DNA of 39,147 nucleotides from Paulinella micropora (GCA_009731375.1 BJOX01000258.1:714999-754145); one strand, 5' to 3'. Shown: positions 9,421-22,577, numbered from the stretch's first letter. The notes: generated by a model not told the origin, from the letters alone. Numbers and translations are program-made.

Positions 9421-9796
9421 TGAGTGATATTAATAGAAAACCATGTTATCAAACTTTAACAAATTTGCTGTTTGACTATCTGCGATGATATATGAATTGC
9501 AATGAAGGACGAGCTGTTGATATTGCTGAAGACATTGATCGGACACATCCGAGTGACGAATTAACCAGCTTTCATCTCTCATGACTGTTCAGCGTTTTCG
9601 TATCCCAAACATAATTTAATAGTCTGTCAGTGATTGAACAAAAAAATGAGTTTAAAGGTGGACAATATATAATTTTAGCCACTTGTGAATATCGTCAGCT
9701 ACATAAATAAAAATATCTACTTTTCTAAATTATATTTATAATTTAATCAAGTATTAATAATAATATTGTCTGGACTGAATTTAATGTAACAATAAC
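9421..9796. other. Unique AT-rich stretch, nothing recognised
   Basis: No repeat, no convincing open frame and no recognised RNA. It leads into the GAA array. Confidence 0.6.
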
Positions 9797-10358
9797 AAGG
9801 GCCGCGAAGAAGAAGAAGAAGAAGAAGGAAGAAGAAAGAAGAAAGAAGAAGAAAGAAGAAAGAAGAAAAAGAAGTTTTCGTTAAGCGGGAAAAAAAGAAA
9901 GAAGAAAGAGAAGAAAGAAGAAGAAAGAAAGAAAGAAGATAGAAGAAAGAAGAAAAAGAAGCGAAGAAGAAGAAGAGGAAGAAGAAAGACGACAGGAAGG
10001 AGAAAGAAGCAAAGAAGCAGAGAAAAGGAAGCAAGGAAGGAGAAGAAAGGAAGCAAGGAAGGAGAAGAAAGGAAGCAAGGAAGAAGAAGAAGAAGAAGAA
10101 GAAGAAGAAGAAGAAGAAGAAGAAGAAGAAGAAGAAGAAGAAGAAGAAGAAGAAGAAGAAGAAGAAGAAGAAGAAGAAGAAGAAGAAGGAGGAGGAGGAG
10201 GAAGAGAAGAAGAAGAAGAAGAAGAAGAAGAAGAAGAAGAAGAAGAAGAAGAAGAAGAAGAAGAAGAAGAAGAAGAAGAAAGGAAGGAGAAAGAAGCAAA
10301 GAGGAAGCAAAGGGAAAGGAAGCAAGGAAGAAGAAGAAGGAAGCAAGGAAGGAGAAGA

Positions 10359-10392
<34 letters not shown>

Positions 10393-10788
10393 AGAAGAAG
10401 AAGAAGAAGAAGAAGAAGAAGAAGAAGAAGAAGAAGAAGAAGAAGAAGAAGAAGAAGAAGAAGAAGAAGAAGAAGACGACGACGAAGAAGACGAAGACGA
10501 AGAAGACGAAGAAGACGAAGAAGAAGAAGAAGAAGAAGAAGCAAGGAAGAAGAAGCAAGGAAGAAGAAGAAGAAGAAGAAAAAGAAGAAGAAGAAGAAGA
10601 AGAAGAAGAAGAAGAAGAAGAAGAAGAAGAAGAAGAAGAAGAAGAAGAAGAAGAAGAAGAACTTTCCATTCATCCTTTTATCACGTTCACATTTATTCTG
10701 CCGTTTTTATTTATTAGAAGAAGAAGAAGAAGAAGAAGAAGAAGAAGAAGAAGAAGCAAGGAAGAAGAAGAAAAGAAGAAGAAGAAGA
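9797..10788 (+). repeat. (GAA)n trinucleotide array, about 1 kb
   Basis: Purine-only GAA/GAAA/GGAAGC units, with pure (GAA)n stretches of 80-130 bp around 10083-10180, 10205-10280, 10372-10475 and 10590-10660. Homopurine-homopyrimidine mirror sequence of this kind can form triplex (H-DNA). Minus-strand frames of poly-Phe, poly-Leu or poly-Ser are artefacts. Confidence 0.96.
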
Positions 10789-10840
10789 ACTTTCCATTCA
10801 TCCTTTTATCACGTTCACATTTATTCTGCCGTTTTTATTT
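10661..10840 (+). repeat. 52-bp direct duplication separated by (GAA)n
   Basis: ACTTTCCATTCATCC through GCCGTTTTTATTT occurs identically at 10661-10712 and 10789-10840, each preceded by (GAA)n. The perfect identity indicates a recent duplication of array end plus flank. Confidence 0.9.
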
Positions 10841-11412
10841 CTTTCTCTGTTTGCTATTATTTGTGGTTCTATGGGTCTATTTTTTTTTCTTTCTTTCATA
10901 TCTCTTTGTGTGCTCTTTTTCATGTTTTCATCTATTTTCTTTTTCTGTTTATCACTTCTCTAACATTATTTTGTCTATTTCTAACTCTTTTGAATTTATT
11001 TTTTATTAATTAAAAACAATGTCACTCGAGGAATGTGGACAGAAAAAGTGAATGATAAGTGAGAAGGTAAGAAGACTTTGCATTCAGTGCACGAAAACGT
11101 TGGACATGCCGAGCTCACATCTCGGAGTACAGTAGCAGCCTGGTCATGCTGGAAGAAAATGTCCTGGTGTACCGTCTGGCGCATCAGTAAAGGAGAGCTT
11201 GCAACGTGAAAGGGAATGATATGCTTCGTGCACATTTTCGGCTGGGAAATGACGAACTAAATTTTGGCAAGAGAGCTCGCTTGCAGTGTCGCCTCCACCA
11301 GAGAATGAATGTCTCCTTTAAGTCACAGTCGCTTCGAGTCCTACTCCTTTTCGCTCGTCTAGACCTTCTTGCACCGTTGACATGTGAAATGAAAACAAAA
11401 CAAACCATACAC
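10841..11412. other. Unique region, no confident gene
   Basis: T-rich to 11000, then mixed sequence. Minus-strand frames of 79 and 115 codons exist but show no family motif, and overlap one another. It lies downstream of the NUMOD1-like ORF in that ORF's orientation. Confidence 0.55.
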
Positions 11413-11649
11413 CTAGCACTCGGGGCCAAACTTCGAGTCCGAAATCCACACCAAGTGGATCTTTGTTCCTGGAATCTTGTGTCCTTTTTGAATAGCCCTC
11501 CTAATGTTGTTTCGGTGGATTCCAAGTACATCTGAAGCTTCTTTCACTGATGCAAATTCTTGCCCCGTCTCGATGCAACGGAGAGCTTTTGGAGGTGCAT
11601 ATTCCTGGAGCTCCACATGAATATCATGATGAAGAAAGGTTGCAACCAT
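11413..11649 (-). CDS. Small NUMOD1-like helix-turn-helix protein
   Basis: 78 codons, ATG at 11649, TAG stop. The core from residue 22 reads ALRCIETGQEFASVKEASDV, then LGIHRNNIRRAIQKG. This is the pattern of NUMOD1 DNA-binding modules (x-CIETG-x-x-F-x-S-x-x-EAS-x-x-x-GI-x-R-x-x-I-x-x-A), which usually accompany HNH or GIY-YIG homing nucleases and recognise the intron or target DNA. No catalytic motif is present here and the stop falls 27 residues after the GIHR motif, so this is either a stand-alone module, an exon of a larger gene, or a remnant of a nuclease element. The repeat GAAAGGTTGCAAC overlaps the start codon region (11635-11647) and recurs at 11744-11755. Family call by motif; function inferred. 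Confidence 0.6.
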   Translation of the reverse strand: MVATFLHHDIHVELQEYAPPKALRCIETGQEFASVKEASDVLGIHRNNIRRAIQKGHKIPGTKIHLVWISDSKFGPEC

Positions 11650-12105
11650 GTCTACACTTAGACAGGTGATGCAAGACTCGACACAAACGCTTTCTAGAAC
11701 AAAATAAAGCCCAGTGATGGTTAGTTTTTTTCAGGTGTTGTGTGAAAGGTTGCAACACGGTTCCACCTTGCATTAATTTGGCAATTGCTTCGCTCCGCCT
11801 CAGCGATAATATTTTTCAAAAACTGTCCGTTTTCGCGCCTTGCCTTGGCGCAAAAATCAACTACTCAAACAGCCCTTTCTTTTTGCCCTTTCAGAGAAAA
11901 TCCTTTCGCCATTCCCTTTCTTTTTACTGATTGCATCTTCTGTGCTTTAAGAGTATTATGATATGTGCTTGTACTATCTATGTGGTGTTTTGAACTGCTA
12001 CGTTGCTGGTTTTGCTTATATGTCCTTGATTAGAAAGTTGTGGGCAGCTCGTAACACAGCTCAGCTCCGCTTCGCTCACTCATCACTGTCCTCTCCTGAT
12101 TCCTG
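11650..12105. other. Unique region, nothing recognised
   Basis: Contains a short TTTCGCGCCTTGCCTTGGCG hairpin-prone segment near 11832. No conserved reading frame. It becomes C- and T-rich toward the minisatellite. Confidence 0.55.
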
Positions 12106-12425
12106 TCTCCTCCTCCTGTCTCCTCCTCCTGTCTCCTCCTCCTGTCTCCTCCTCCTGTCTCCTCCTCCTCTCCTCCTCCTGTCTCCTCTTGTCTCCTCCT
12201 GTCCTCCTGTCTCCTCCTCCTGTCTCCTCCTCCTGTCTCCTCCTCCTGTCTCCTCCTGTCTCCTCCTCCTGTCTCCTCCTCCTGTCTCCTCCTCCTGTCT
12301 CCTCCTCCTGTCTCCTCCTGTCTCCTCCTCCTGTCTCCTCCTCCTGTCTCCTCCTCCTGTCTCCTCCTCCTGTCTCCTCCTCCTGTCTCCTCCTCCTGTC
12401 TCCTCCTCCTGTCTCCTCCTCTCTT
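12106..12425 (+). repeat. 12-bp minisatellite (TCCTCCTGTCTC)n
   Basis: About 26 units of TCCTCCTGTCTC with occasional 9-bp or 6-bp short units. All frames are open because the unit length is a multiple of three, giving Ser-Pro-Pro-Val or Arg-Arg-Glu-Glu repeats. I do not regard these as genes because there is no flanking non-repeat coding sequence. Confidence 0.95.
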
Positions 12426-12752
<327 letters not shown>

Positions 12753-13060
12753 TAAGCAAGGTTTAATAGAAGAAAGGAGAAAGACGTATATACTTTTTTT
12801 ATTATTTTTATTATTATTGTTATTTTTTAATTTTAAATATACATGTTTAATAGAAGATAAAAAGGAAAGAACGTTAATAGAAAAAATAGAAAAAGACGTA
12901 TAAAAAGGAAAGAACATTAATAGAAAAAAATAGAAAAAAATGGAAAAAATAGACAAACTATAATCAAGCGATCTGGCCCTAGTGAGCTGCAGTGCAGGTC
13001 CTAATGGAAAACCGGAACCAACGCTTAACAGCTAGGCTCCATAGAAAGAGAAATATAATG
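12753..13060. other. AT-rich spacer with a 20-30 bp imperfect repeat
   Basis: The motif TTAATAGAA(A)..GAAAGACGTATA occurs at 12763-12790 and 12873-12905, with related AAAAAGGAAAGAACRTTAATAG segments at 12860 and 12903. A short unique island (12968-13045) shows no recognisable coding sequence. Confidence 0.6.
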
Positions 13061-13403
<343 letters not shown>

Positions 13404-13856
13404 TTTTTTTTTTTTTTTTTTTTTTTTTTTTCAAGTTGTGTGTGTGTGTGTGTGTGTGTGTGTCTGTCTGTGTGTGTGTGTGTGTGTCTGTCTGTGTGTG
13501 TGTGTGTGTTTGTGTGTGTTGCTAAGGTATATAAGGTAGGTAAGGTAAGTGAGGTAGATAGGTAGATAAGGTAGGTGAGTTAGATAAGGTAGGTAAGGTA
13601 GGTCAGGTAGGTAAGGGAGGCAGGTAGGTAAGGTAGGTAAGGTAGTTTTTTGGTTAGGCGGGTAGGTAGGTAAGTAGGTAGTTAGGTAAGGTAGGTAAAG
13701 TAGGGGTAGGTAGTTTTTTTTGGTAGGTAGGTAGGTGGGTGGGTGGTTTGGGGGGGGGGGGGGGGGGGTTTTTNNNNNNNNNNNNNNNNNNNNNNNNNNN
13801 NNNNNNNNNNNNNNNNNNNNNNNNNNNNNNNNNNNNNNNNNNNNNNNNNNNNNNNN

Positions 13857-13929
<73 letters not shown>

Positions 13930-14035
13930 ATGCGTGTGTGTGTATGTATGTATGTTGTATGTATGTGTGTGTGTGTGTATGTGTGTATGTGTGTATGTGT
14001 GTGTGTGTGACAGAGAGAGAGAGAGAGAGAGAGAA
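13404..14035 (+). repeat. Poly-T, (GT)n, (TAGG)n, poly-G, gap, (TA)n, (TG)n, (GA)n series
   Basis: Poly-T 13404-13431, GT dinucleotide 13437-13520, TAGG/GTAA tetramers to about 13740, poly-G to 13768, unknown bases 13774-13856, TA dinucleotide to 13889, TG and GTAT repeats to 14009, then GA dinucleotides. Confidence 0.95.
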
Positions 14036-14099
14036 TAAATAGAGGAGAGAAGGGGTTTGATCGAAGTCACATCCATCTCTGCGCCTCTCCTCTCTTTAT

Positions 14100-14140
<41 letters not shown>
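14012..14140. repeat. Small foldback with GA and CT arms
   Basis: GAGAGAATAAATAGAGGAGAG (14027-14047) is complementary to CTCTCCTCTCTTTATTCTC (14085-14103), and outer GA and CT tracts extend the stem. The loop is about 40 bp of unique sequence. Confidence 0.65.
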
Positions 14141-14144
<4 letters not shown>

Positions 14145-14154
14145 GCCTCCCTTC

Positions 14155-14454
14155 CCCCCCCCCCCCCCCCCCCCCCCCNNNNNNNNNNNNNNNNNNNNNN
14201 NNNNNNNNNNNNNNNNNNNNNNNNNNNNNNNNNNNNNNNNNNNNNNNNNNNNNNNNNNNNNNNNNNNNNNNNNNNNNNNNNNNNNNNNNNNNNNNNNNNN
14301 NNNNNNNNNNNNNNNNNNNNNNNNNNNNNNNNNNNNNNNNNNNNNNNNNNNNNNNNNNNNNNNNNNNNNNNNNNNNNNNNNNNNNNNNNNNNNNNNNNNN
14401 NNNNNNNNNNNNNNNNNNNNNNNNNNNNNNNNNNNNNNNNNNNNNNNNNNNNNN
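14155..14454 (+). repeat. Poly-C run and N gap
   Basis: Poly-C from 14155 to 14178, followed by unknown sequence 14179-14454. Confidence 0.95.
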
Positions 14455-14583
14455 ACTCTTCCGTCCAGGCTACCTCCCAGTAGAGGACGGGGTGGAGATG
14501 AAAAATCGTTCACAGTATCTTACTTCGCTCTCAGCGGATGATATGAATGTGCTTCTCGTCGACCAACCATCAGCCAGCAAGCG

Positions 14584-14642
<59 letters not shown>

Positions 14643-14668
14643 GTATCTATCTATCTATCTATCTATCT
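14584..14668 (+). repeat. (ATCT)n; the (AGAT)n tail of the minus-strand retroelement
   Basis: Twenty-one tetramers between module E copy 1 and the end of the non-LTR open frame. Read on the minus strand it follows the endonuclease domain without any spacer. Confidence 0.9.
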
Positions 14669-15016
14669 GCATCCCTGCTTGACACCGCAAACGATTGGCA
14701 GCTCCAAACCCAATACACTGGTTCTGAGCAAGCCTTTCCTGTCCACATCTGTGTCCCCTGATCGAAGGTGGCATATCCATCCGTTGTCCTCGATCTGATA
14801 TTTAAGCCCACTGCATCGGCTGGTCTTGTAGGCTCGTGCGTCAAAGATGTTTTCCTCGACCGGGCACGTGAGCTCGATCAGTATACACTTCTTGGGAGAC
14901 AATGACCAGACAACAATATCGGGGCGGAGGCGGGGCTCGCAGCATGGTATCGGTCTCTGTTCATCGATGTTTACGCGCCTTGGGTTTTTCCCATCCTCAA
15001 TCCAAATCCCTTTACT
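14663..15016 (-). CDS. C-terminal part of a non-LTR retrotransposon protein (restriction-like endonuclease region)
   Basis: The minus-strand frame is open for 117 codons from just after a TGA (15017-15019) to a TAG whose bases lie inside the (AGAT)n tail. Visible blocks are KGIWIEDGKNPRRVNI, then RPDIVVWS, then LIELTCPVEENI, then a Lys/Tyr-containing helix and NGW. The RPD...W...IELT-P-EENI arrangement is that of the PD-(D/E)xK-like C-terminal domain of restriction-enzyme-like-endonuclease non-LTR retrotransposons, which nicks target DNA before reverse transcription. Upstream in the same orientation (15017-15190), short homologous-looking pieces are separated by stops. No reverse transcriptase is in the window, so this is a 5'-truncated, probably dead copy. 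There is no ATG of its own. Confidence 0.72.
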   Translation of the reverse strand, partial: SKGIWIEDGKNPRRVNIDEQRPIPCCEPRLRPDIVVWSLSPKKCILIELTCPVEENIFDARAYKTSRCSGLKYQIEDNGWICHLRSGDTDVDRKGLLRTSVLGLELPIVCGVKQGCR

Positions 15017-15446
15017 TCAAGCTTTCGTCCTGCGTAGCTCGTTGCTCTTTTGCGATTTATCGCTCCTGTGCAGTCAAAAATTGGACTAATATTCCTTTAA
15101 TCCGTAGGGTGACTGCATTCCTTCATAGCCGTCCAGTGTTGCATAGCCCGGGCTAGGTCCCTTCGGGGGTTTAGCCCTTATACAATGTCATCATTGTAGC
15201 TTGCGCAAGCTTACGGTGCTCAAAACACTTGGACTAACGGCTTCCTTTTCTTTCTCTTCTTCCTTATCCTCCCCACTCTCCATTCCTAGATTGCCTTTTT
15301 CTTCAACGACCTACCTCCTCTTCTTTTTTCCAGAACACAGTCTACCCGTGATTCCCATCCCGGACACATGCACAGTACACAAATTGCTGTTTGATCTGAA
15401 ACTGCGTTCCTTTGCAAGGACTACATTCCTTGTGCGATATCTCATA

Positions 15447-15450
<4 letters not shown>
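15017..15450 (-). pseudogene. Upstream part of the decayed non-LTR element and flank
   Basis: On the minus strand, pieces such as LARAMQHWTAMKECSHPTD (near 15100-15165) are in frames closed by TAA and TAG. No reverse-transcriptase motif is seen. The distal part (15230-15450) is T/C-rich unique sequence in which I recognise nothing, and the 5' limit of the element is not defined. Confidence 0.4.
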
Positions 15451-15503
<53 letters not shown>

Positions 15504-15596
15504 GTCTGTTACGAATGTGCTTCTCGTCGATCAACCATTAGCCAACAAGCGTATCTATCTATCTATCTATCTATCTAATCTATCTTTCTATCTTTC

Positions 15597-15627
<31 letters not shown>

Positions 15628-15727
15628 CTATCTATCGATCTATCTATCTATCGATCTATCTATCGATCTATCTTATATGAATGTGCTTCTCGTCAACCAA
15701 CCATAAGCCAACAAGCGTATCTATCTA

Positions 15728-15789
<62 letters not shown>

Positions 15790-15790
15790 C

Positions 15791-15852
<62 letters not shown>

Positions 15853-15897
15853 CTATCTATCTGTGGTTCTCGTCGACCAACCATTAGCCCACAAACG

Positions 15898-15956
<59 letters not shown>

Positions 15957-15960
15957 TTTT

Positions 15961-16018
<58 letters not shown>

Positions 16019-16040
16019 ATATATCTATCTATCTATCTCT

Positions 16041-16085
<45 letters not shown>

Positions 16086-16132
16086 ATGCCTATCTCTTCG
16101 CATATGCAGAGCTGATAGACCTAACATATCTG

Positions 16133-16176
<44 letters not shown>

Positions 16177-16194
16177 CCTATCTACCTATCTATC

Positions 16195-16264
<70 letters not shown>

Positions 16265-16275
16265 GATAAACTACC

Positions 16276-16323
<48 letters not shown>

Positions 16324-16340
16324 GATAGGATGTTGTTGGC
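15450..16340 (+). repeat. (ATCT)n blocks between module E copies and beyond
   Basis: Near-continuous ATCT tetramers with TTTC, TCGA and TATA variants, broken by module E copies and by small islands at 16084-16130 and 16262-16276. Confidence 0.95.
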
Positions 16341-18115
<1,775 letters not shown>

Positions 18116-18119
18116 CCTA

Positions 18120-18143
18120 CCTACCTAGCTACCTACCTATCTA

Positions 18144-18193
<50 letters not shown>

Positions 18194-18339
18194 ATGTATG
18201 TCTATCTATTTATTTATCTATTTATTTACCTGTCTATTTATCTATGTATCTATTTGTCAGTCTATATGTCTGTTTCTATCTGTCTATTTATGTGTTTCTC
18301 TTTCTATCTTTTTGTCTGTCTGTCTATCTATCTATCTAC

Positions 18340-18365
<26 letters not shown>
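18120..18365 (+). repeat. (ATCT)n with TTTA/TGTC variants
   Basis: Tetramers become progressively diverged (ATTT, TGTC, TGTT) from 18190 to 18325, then return to ATCT. Confidence 0.93.
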
Positions 18366-18401
<36 letters not shown>

Positions 18402-18431
18402 AACCCTAACCCTAACCCTAACCCTAACTTC

Positions 18432-18475
<44 letters not shown>
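18366..18475 (+). repeat. (CT)n with embedded telomere-like (CCCTAA)4
   Basis: CTAACCCTAACCCTAACCCT and further units at 18400-18427 lie between two CT tracts. This is the complement of TTAGGG, the telomere repeat of many eukaryotes. With only four to five units and repeat sequence on both sides, it is interstitial and not a chromosome end. Confidence 0.85.
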
Positions 18476-18485
<10 letters not shown>

Positions 18486-18499
18486 CTATCTATTAATCT

Positions 18500-18592
18500 A
18501 TCTACCTACCTACCTACCTACCTACCTACCCCTACCTACCCCTACCTACCTACCTACCTACCCCTACCTACCTACCTACCTACCCTACTTAC

Positions 18593-18633
<41 letters not shown>

Positions 18634-18634
18634 A
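18500..18634 (+). repeat. (CTAC)n/(CTACC)n then (ATCT)n
   Basis: CTAC tetramers with CCCCTACC units (18500-18592), then ATCT tetramers. Confidence 0.94.
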
Positions 18635-19163
18635 CTTACTCTACGGAATGAACCAAGGCCACTTGAGGTGTCACTGACCCTCTCTTGGGCTTGATTTTTT
18701 GAAATGGGTGCCATCTGTCGACAGACAGAGAATTAGGGGATGGTGTGAGTGTGCTGGGCCCGTGGTGGGGTGCCTTATGTGTGCCTAGCCATACGCCTGT
18801 AAGTCACATGCCGAAATAGCGACGGGAAGCACAATCCTGTTCCCTCAGGGTGCCCTTTCTCGCTTGTTGAGCCCGGAATAAAACCCACAGTGCTCTGTCG
18901 GTTTATACTAGACTGTCGAACAGTCTCGAAACTCCATCTGCTTACTGGGCCCTCTGTAATGGAGGTGGGAGCTCGTTCTGCAAGGGGCGCTTTATGGAAC
19001 GAGCCCTGGCCCCGCCTGGTACTAGGGAGCTTTGGTATTGCCTGTATCAGTCCCTTCCGTGCAAACATCACGGCTTAGCTGGGCATCGGGTTAATACTTT
19101 ACCCACAGACTTCCTGGTTGACGAAATCAGAAGCTCCTTTTTTCTGACATTAGTCGATATTTC
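18634..19163 (+). mobile_element. Dispersed element C, copy 2 (among the longest 5' ends)
   Basis: Extends upstream of copy 1 by about 60 bases (ACTTACTCTACGGAATGAAC to CTCTCTTGGGCTTG). Contains a perfect small hairpin GACTGTCGAACAGTC (18911-18925) that copies 1 and 3 have as a shortened ACTGTCGAGCAGT. Ends at GTCGATATTTC, then (ATCT)n. Confidence 0.87.
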
Positions 19164-19164
19164 A

Positions 19165-19375
19165 TCTATCTATCTATCTATCTGTCTATCTGTCTGTCTG
19201 TCTATCCGTCTGTCTATCTTCTTTCTATCTATCTATGTGTGTGTCTATCTATCTATCTATCTATCTATCTGTCTGTCTATCTATCTATCTATCTATCTGT
19301 CTGTCTGTCTGTCTATCTATCTGTCTATCTATTCATCTATCTATCTATGTATGTGTGGTCAGGCGTTTTGATCAT

Positions 19376-19426
<51 letters not shown>

Positions 19427-19576
19427 GTCTATCCGTCTATCTATCTGTCTGTCTGTCTATCTATCTGTCTGTCTATCCATCTATTCATCTATGTGTGTGA
19501 TGATTCCATCCAGCTACCTGTCTATCTATCTGTCTATCTATCCGTCTATCTATGTATATCTGGGGCCAGGCGTTTT

Positions 19577-19614
<38 letters not shown>
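19165..19614 (+). repeat. (ATCT)n/(TCTG)n with module H copies
   Basis: ATCT and TGTC tetramers. Module H (GGTCAGGCGTTTTGATCATT) lies at 19357-19380, and a shortened GGGGCCAGGCGTTTTTTATC lies at 19561-19580. Confidence 0.9.
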
Positions 19615-19615
<1 letters not shown>

Positions 19616-20071
19616 AATGGGTGCCATCTGTCGACAGACAGAGAATTAGGGGATGGTGTGGGTGTGCTGGGCCCGTGGTGGGGTGCCTTATGTGTGCCTA
19701 GCCATACGCCTATGAGTCACATGCCGAAATAGCGACGGGAAGCACAATCCTGTTCCCTCAGGGTGCCCTTTCTCGCTTGTTGAGCCCGGAATAAAACCCA
19801 CAGTGCTCTGTCGGTTTATACTGTCGAGCAGTCTCGAAACTCCATCTGCTTACTGGGTCCTCTGTAATGGAGGTGGGAGCTCGAACTGCAAGGGGCGCTT
19901 ATGGAACGAGCCCTGGCCCCGCCTGGTACTAGGGAGATTTGGTATCGCCTGTATCAGTCCCTTCCGTGCAAACATCACGGCTTAGCTGGGCATCGGGTTA
20001 ATACTTTACCCACAGACTTCCTTGGTTGACGAAATCAGAAGCTCCTTTTTTCTGACATTAGTCGATATCTC
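19615..20071 (+). mobile_element. Dispersed element C, copy 3
   Basis: Starts abruptly at AAATGGGTGCCATCTGTCG within (ATCT)n and ends at GTCGATATCTC, then ATCT-type repeats. By eye it is almost identical to copy 1, including the shortened hairpin, so copies 1 and 3 are closest relatives. Confidence 0.87.
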
Positions 20072-20095
20072 ATCTATGTATCTATCTATCTAGCT

Positions 20096-20146
<51 letters not shown>

Positions 20147-20370
20147 GTGTGTCTATCTGTCTGTCTGTCTATTTATCTATTTATCTATGTTTGTGATCAG
20201 GTGTTTTGATCATTCTATCTATCTATCTATCCATCAATCTATCTATCTATCTGTCTATCTATCTATCTGTCTATCTATCTATGTGTCTATGTATATGTCT
20301 GTATATTCATCTATCTATCTACGTGTGTGTGATCAGGCGTTTTGATCATTCTATGCATCTTGTCGGTACC

Positions 20371-20371
<1 letters not shown>
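20072..20371 (+). repeat. (ATCT)n with two module H copies
   Basis: ATCT/TCTG tetramers. Module H (GTGATCAGGYGTTTTGATCA, then TTCTAT) occurs at 20193-20216 and 20329-20354. The TGATCA palindromes flank GGYGTTT. Confidence 0.9.
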
Positions 20372-21060
<689 letters not shown>

Positions 21061-21062
<2 letters not shown>

Positions 21063-21139
21063 GCAAGGCATGTAGGTAGGTAGATATTTGATGTTTCCAA
21101 ACTGTTAGCAATGTGGAAGGACAGAATCGAAGGATAGAC

Positions 21140-21218
<79 letters not shown>

Positions 21219-21330
21219 CAAATAAAGGAAGAAGGACAGACAGAAAGGTAATAGGTAGATGGAAATGTAGGCATCTAGATAGGTAGGTAGATAGATAGGA
21301 GGTAGGTAGGTAGATAGGTAGGTAGGTAGG

Positions 21331-21382
<52 letters not shown>

Positions 21383-21383
21383 C

Positions 21384-21438
<55 letters not shown>

Positions 21439-21455
21439 CAGATAGATGGAAATGT
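21061..21455 (-). repeat. (GATA)n and (GTAG)n continuation
   Basis: Includes two short islands (21061-21135 and 21215-21275) with no recognised content. The words GGAAATGTAG occur at both 21260 and 21448, so the block is internally duplicated. Confidence 0.9.
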
Positions 21456-21485
21456 AGGGTCGTTCCTAGGCTCAGTCCACCCACC

Positions 21486-21692
21486 ACCCAAATTTCGGGT
21501 GCCCGGGTGTGAAAGTGCTACCGCAGGCCGGGCTTTTCAGGCGCGGAGGTCCAGAAAGTGGCACCAGAAGCCACCGCAGGCCGGGCTTTTCAGGCAGCTG
21601 CAGCAAATCAGATCCTGAAAGTGGCACCAAAAGCCACCGCAGGCCGGGCTTTTTAGGCCGCAGATCAGATCCAGAAAGTGGCACCAGAAGCT
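21486..21692 (+). repeat. Module I: three tandem ~65-bp units
   Basis: Units contain ACCGCAGGCCGGGCTTTT, AGGC and AGAAAGTGGCACCAGAAGC. The inverted counterpart occurs at 31226-31340 and 32389-32560. All frames are fairly open across the units, but no family is recognised. Confidence 0.87.
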
Positions 21693-21704
21693 TAAGCCCG
21701 AAAG

Positions 21705-21705
21705 T

Positions 21706-21743
<38 letters not shown>

Positions 21744-21775
21744 GTCTATCTATCTGTCTATCTATCTATCTATGC

Positions 21776-21837
<62 letters not shown>

Positions 21838-21840
21838 ATC
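21705..21840 (+). repeat. (ATCT)n microsatellite
   Basis: ATCT tetramers with two TGTC variants and one TGCA variant. Confidence 0.96.
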
Positions 21841-21897
21841 AAAATGATAATTTTTGATCCTAGATCGCATTCAAGGCAGACAGGCCCGCATCGCATC

Positions 21898-21943
21898 CAA
21901 GACGCTCCACGCCTAATTTCGAAGCAAAACTTAGTATACAATA

Positions 21944-21979
<36 letters not shown>

Positions 21980-22049
21980 CATCTATCTATCTATCTATCT
22001 ATCTAAGACGCTCCACGCCTAATTTCGAAGCAAAACTTAGTATACAATA

Positions 22050-22083
<34 letters not shown>

Positions 22084-22127
22084 AGACGCTCCACGCCTAA
22101 TTTCGAAGCAAAACTTAGTATACAATA

Positions 22128-22182
<55 letters not shown>

Positions 22183-22277
22183 CTATCTAAGACGCTCCAC
22201 GCCTAATTTCGAAGCAAAAGGTAACTTAGTATAATATAACACATCTATTTATCTATCTATCTATCTATCTATCTATC

Positions 22278-22314
<37 letters not shown>

Positions 22315-22363
22315 AGATGCTCCACGCCTAATTTCGACGCAAAAGGTAACCTAGTATGCAATA

Positions 22364-22450
<87 letters not shown>

Positions 22451-22529
22451 GGTCTATCTATGTATCTATTCAAGACGCTCCACGCCTAATTTCGGCGCAA
22501 AAGGTAACTTAGTATAATATAACAAATAC

Positions 22530-22577
<48 letters not shown>

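Larger units (their letters stand above)
14537..15900 (+). repeat. Module E: four copies between (ATCT)n blocks
   Basis: A ~45-bp unit (GAATGTGCTTCTCGTCGACC, then AACCATTAGCC and ACAAGCGTATC) occurs at 14541-14585, 15511-15553, 15677-15720 and 15862-15900. The last copy is shortened at its start. Each runs directly into (ATCT)n. Copy 1 is continuous with unique sequence from 14455, so it is the likely source of the others. Confidence 0.88.

Noticed and set aside
9747-10673. Poly-Phe, poly-Leu and poly-Ser minus-strand frames
   Set aside because: All three frames of (TTC)n are open; no flanking domain.
18400-18427. A true chromosome end
   Set aside because: Only four to five CCCTAA units, with CT repeats and other DNA continuing on both sides.
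19065-19130. A-box-like GGCTTAGCTGGG followed by a GGTTGACGAAATC B-box-like word in element C
   Set aside because: They lie at the 3' end of the unit where an internal pol III promoter would not serve a SINE, and the B-box match needs an insertion. Too weak to call a tRNA-derived head.
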